From NCBI RefSeq assembly GCF_022513585.1, contig NZ_JAKWBF010000008.1:104407-168406 (forward strand): a stretch of DNA of 64,000 nucleotides. Direction: 5' to 3'. Position numbers and translations under genes: made by a program. The notes beneath the pieces were generated by a model that had not been told where the DNA came from, did no database searches, and saw only the letters and a list, made by a program, of their open reading frames with translations. Source of the stretch: Gordonia gummivorans. Its GTDB lineage: Bacteria > Actinomycetota > Actinomycetes > Mycobacteriales > Mycobacteriaceae. Of this stretch, positions 62,793-64,000 are shown in pieces; position 1 is the stretch's first letter; every line of letters starts with the position of its first letter.

Positions 62793-63325
62793 CCACCGTT
62801 GCCGTCGACCCCCGGTTCGACCTCACTATCGAGCGCCTCATCCGAGCCCCACGCCGCGACATCTGGCGAGCATGGACACAGCCGGATCTCTTGGAGCAGT
62901 GGTGGATTCCGGCGCCGATGCGAACGCGCGTGGACCACCTCGACGTCCGGCCCGGTGGCGCCTTTGTCACCCAGATGAGCGAGGACGGCACAACGTATGT
63001 GCCACACACAGACTCAGTGTTCCTCGTCGTCGAGGACGAACGTCGACTGGTCTTCACCAACGCCGTCAACAGTGCGTGGCGGCCCGCGTCACCGCAACCC
63101 GTGGCGATGACCGCCGAGATCATCCTCGACGACCACCCCGACGGTACCGACTACCGTGCGGTGGTCCGGCACGGCGACCCCGAACAGCGGACTCTGCACG
63201 AGGAACTGGGCTTCTTCGACGGTTGGGGGTCGGTGACCGACGCATTGGCGGCACTGGCGGAGACGGGCGGGACGTCACCCGACACGACCCCTATGGATCA
63301 CTCCAGAACGAATACCGGGATCTGA
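62789..63325 (+). CDS. AHSA1/SRPBCC-domain protein
   Basis: A 178-residue START-like protein with LIRAPRRDIWRAWTQPDLLE, QWWIPAP and VRPGGAFVTQMSEDG, the standard AHSA1 pattern found with ArsR regulators in actinobacteria. It probably binds a hydrophobic ligand; enzymatic activity is uncertain. It is coupled to the ArsR gene by an ATGA overlap and its 3' end overlaps the convergent Ddn-family gene by 28 bp. Confidence 0.83.
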   Translation: MTTVAVDPRFDLTIERLIRAPRRDIWRAWTQPDLLEQWWIPAPMRTRVDHLDVRPGGAFVTQMSEDGTTYVPHTDSVFLVVEDERRLVFTNAVNSAWRPASPQPVAMTAEIILDDHPDGTDYRAVVRHGDPEQRTLHEELGFFDGWGSVTDALAALAETGGTSPDTTPMDHSRTNTGI

Positions 63326-63720
63326 CGATCGGTCTTGGTCTGATACTCGGCGTACGGCGGATACGCCGCCACAGCCAGATCCCACCAGTGCGCACGTTCA
63401 TCCCCGTCGACCTCGCGGGCCGTCAACTCGCGCACCTCGGCACCGTCCTGCACGGTCACCTGCGGATGCGCCTTGATGTTGTGGTACCACGACGGATGGC
63501 TCGGCGCTCCGCCCTTGGACGCGACCATCGCGTACCGGCCGTCCTCCTCAACGCGCATCAACGGGACATAACGCTTCTTGCCGGATTTCGCGCCGGTGGT
63601 GGTGAACAGCACGATCGGTCGGCCAAGGACCTGCACTCCGTCGGTGGTGCCCTGCTCGAGGATCGTGGTGGTCTGGGTACGAACCCAGTCGGTGGGGCTC
63701 AGTTCAGGTTGTGCGCTCAT
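63298..63720 (-). CDS. Ddn-family (deazaflavin-dependent) nitroreductase-like protein
   Basis: A 140-residue protein with IVLFTTTGAKSGKKRYVPLM, RYAMVASKGGAPSHPSWYHN, and VRELTAREVDGDERAHWWD, close to the Ddn family of F420-dependent enzymes in mycobacteria. Ddn reduces quinones and activates nitroimidazole prodrugs; which reaction this one performs is unknown. The ATG at 63720 (MSAQPELSPTDW) is the family start; a long upstream frame crosses repeat sequence and is not used. Confidence 0.86.
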   Translation of the reverse strand: MSAQPELSPTDWVRTQTTTILEQGTTDGVQVLGRPIVLFTTTGAKSGKKRYVPLMRVEEDGRYAMVASKGGAPSHPSWYHNIKAHPQVTVQDGAEVRELTAREVDGDERAHWWDLAVAAYPPYAEYQTKTDRQIPVFVLE

Positions 63721-64000
63721 GCTCGAAGACAACACCGTTGGGCCGACACTATTCCTCGCTCGGGTCGAAGCGACCCAACTTGTCGCCAGAAACCGCAGGT
63801 GCCGCCAGAAACCGCTGGTGCGCATCGGGTTTCTGACAAGACACGCGGTTTCTGAAATCGCGACACGCCGACGACGTGCCTCGCAGGTCCGCGACCCTGC
63901 TGTCGTGGACACAGCTCGGACGTCGGAGCGCGAACGCTTCCCACCCAAGGGCGCTGCCGACATCTGCTCGGTTGGTCGACGTCGCCATCCCGCCGGTCAT
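63721..64000. other. Right-edge intergenic sequence with a family A repeat
   Basis: The last 280 bp contain a family A copy and no gene I can support. Sequence after about 63870 shows nothing recognised and continues past the window. Confidence 0.5.
63782..63866 (+). repeat. Intergenic repeat family A, copy 3
   Basis: The element reads GTCGCCAGAAACCGCAGGTG, GCCAGAAACCGCTGGTGCGC, GGGTTTCTGACAAGACACGC and GGTTTCTGAAATCGCGACAC. It matches copy 1 in orientation. It lies upstream of the leftward Ddn-family gene rather than between convergent genes. Confidence 0.88.

Overview
The window is high-GC actinobacterial chromosome from the mycolic-acid group (Mycobacteriales); Gordonia or a close relative is my best guess. 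From about 2.3 to 33 kb the gene order matches, as I recall it, the Mycobacterium tuberculosis block Rv1821 to Rv1854c: ndh, urease, PaaI-type thioesterase, blaI/blaR, gnd, guaB1, two CNNM/CorC proteins, glcB, an Rv1836c-like protein, gcvP, two MerR regulators flanking a bifunctional-nuclease-family gene, garA, gcvH, a pgsA-type gene and secA2. The assignment rests on protein recognition and this synteny, not on a database search.

Layout. 1-2.3 kb: the start of recC (running off the left edge), a hot-dog thioesterase and a GNAT acetyltransferase. 2.4-9.0 kb: type II NADH dehydrogenase convergent with ureABCFGD. 9.2-12.6 kb: a coupled DUF6986 aldolase-like gene and thioesterase, divergent from a blaI/M56-peptidase pair, with an IdeR/DtxR-type iron box between them. 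12.8-19.1 kb: tightly packed gnd, guaB1, two CNNM/CorC proteins and a conserved protein. 19.2-26.1 kb: malate synthase G, a membrane-anchored binding protein, and gcvP behind a tandem glycine riboswitch. 26.2-32.9 kb: a leftward series from secA2 through pgsA, gcvH, garA, ftsR and the nuclease-family gene to an Rv1830-like regulator.

33-48.6 kb is more accessory: two unknown membrane proteins, a META-domain protein, malate dehydrogenase, PPK2, DUF503, a Mug-type glycosylase, a 1058-residue BTAD/AAA/TPR regulator beside a BBE-type flavin oxidoreductase, a NYN/PIN-like protein, pyruvate:quinone oxidoreductase, a P-loop kinase and an AroE-like dehydrogenase. 48.8-64 kb holds a flavin monooxygenase, a pyruvyltransferase-like protein, secreted proteins including a DUF4185 protein (a candidate D-arabinanase), a TetR-controlled alpha/beta-hydrolase-fold plus LLM pair, a frameshifted MFS exporter with a winged-helix-like tail, an ArsR/AHSA1 pair and a Ddn-family protein.

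Functionally the left half joins central carbon metabolism (glyoxylate shunt, glycine cleavage, GarA control of 2-oxoglutarate flux), nitrogen release from urea, purine salvage and envelope or secretion functions. The most unusual content is non-coding. Three interspersed repeat families (called A, B and F here) collect at the ends of convergent genes and in places supply the stop codon. Separate local tandem repeats lie at 12.6, 27.8, 30.9 and 42.5 kb. I saw no rRNA, tRNA, CRISPR array, insertion sequence or prophage.
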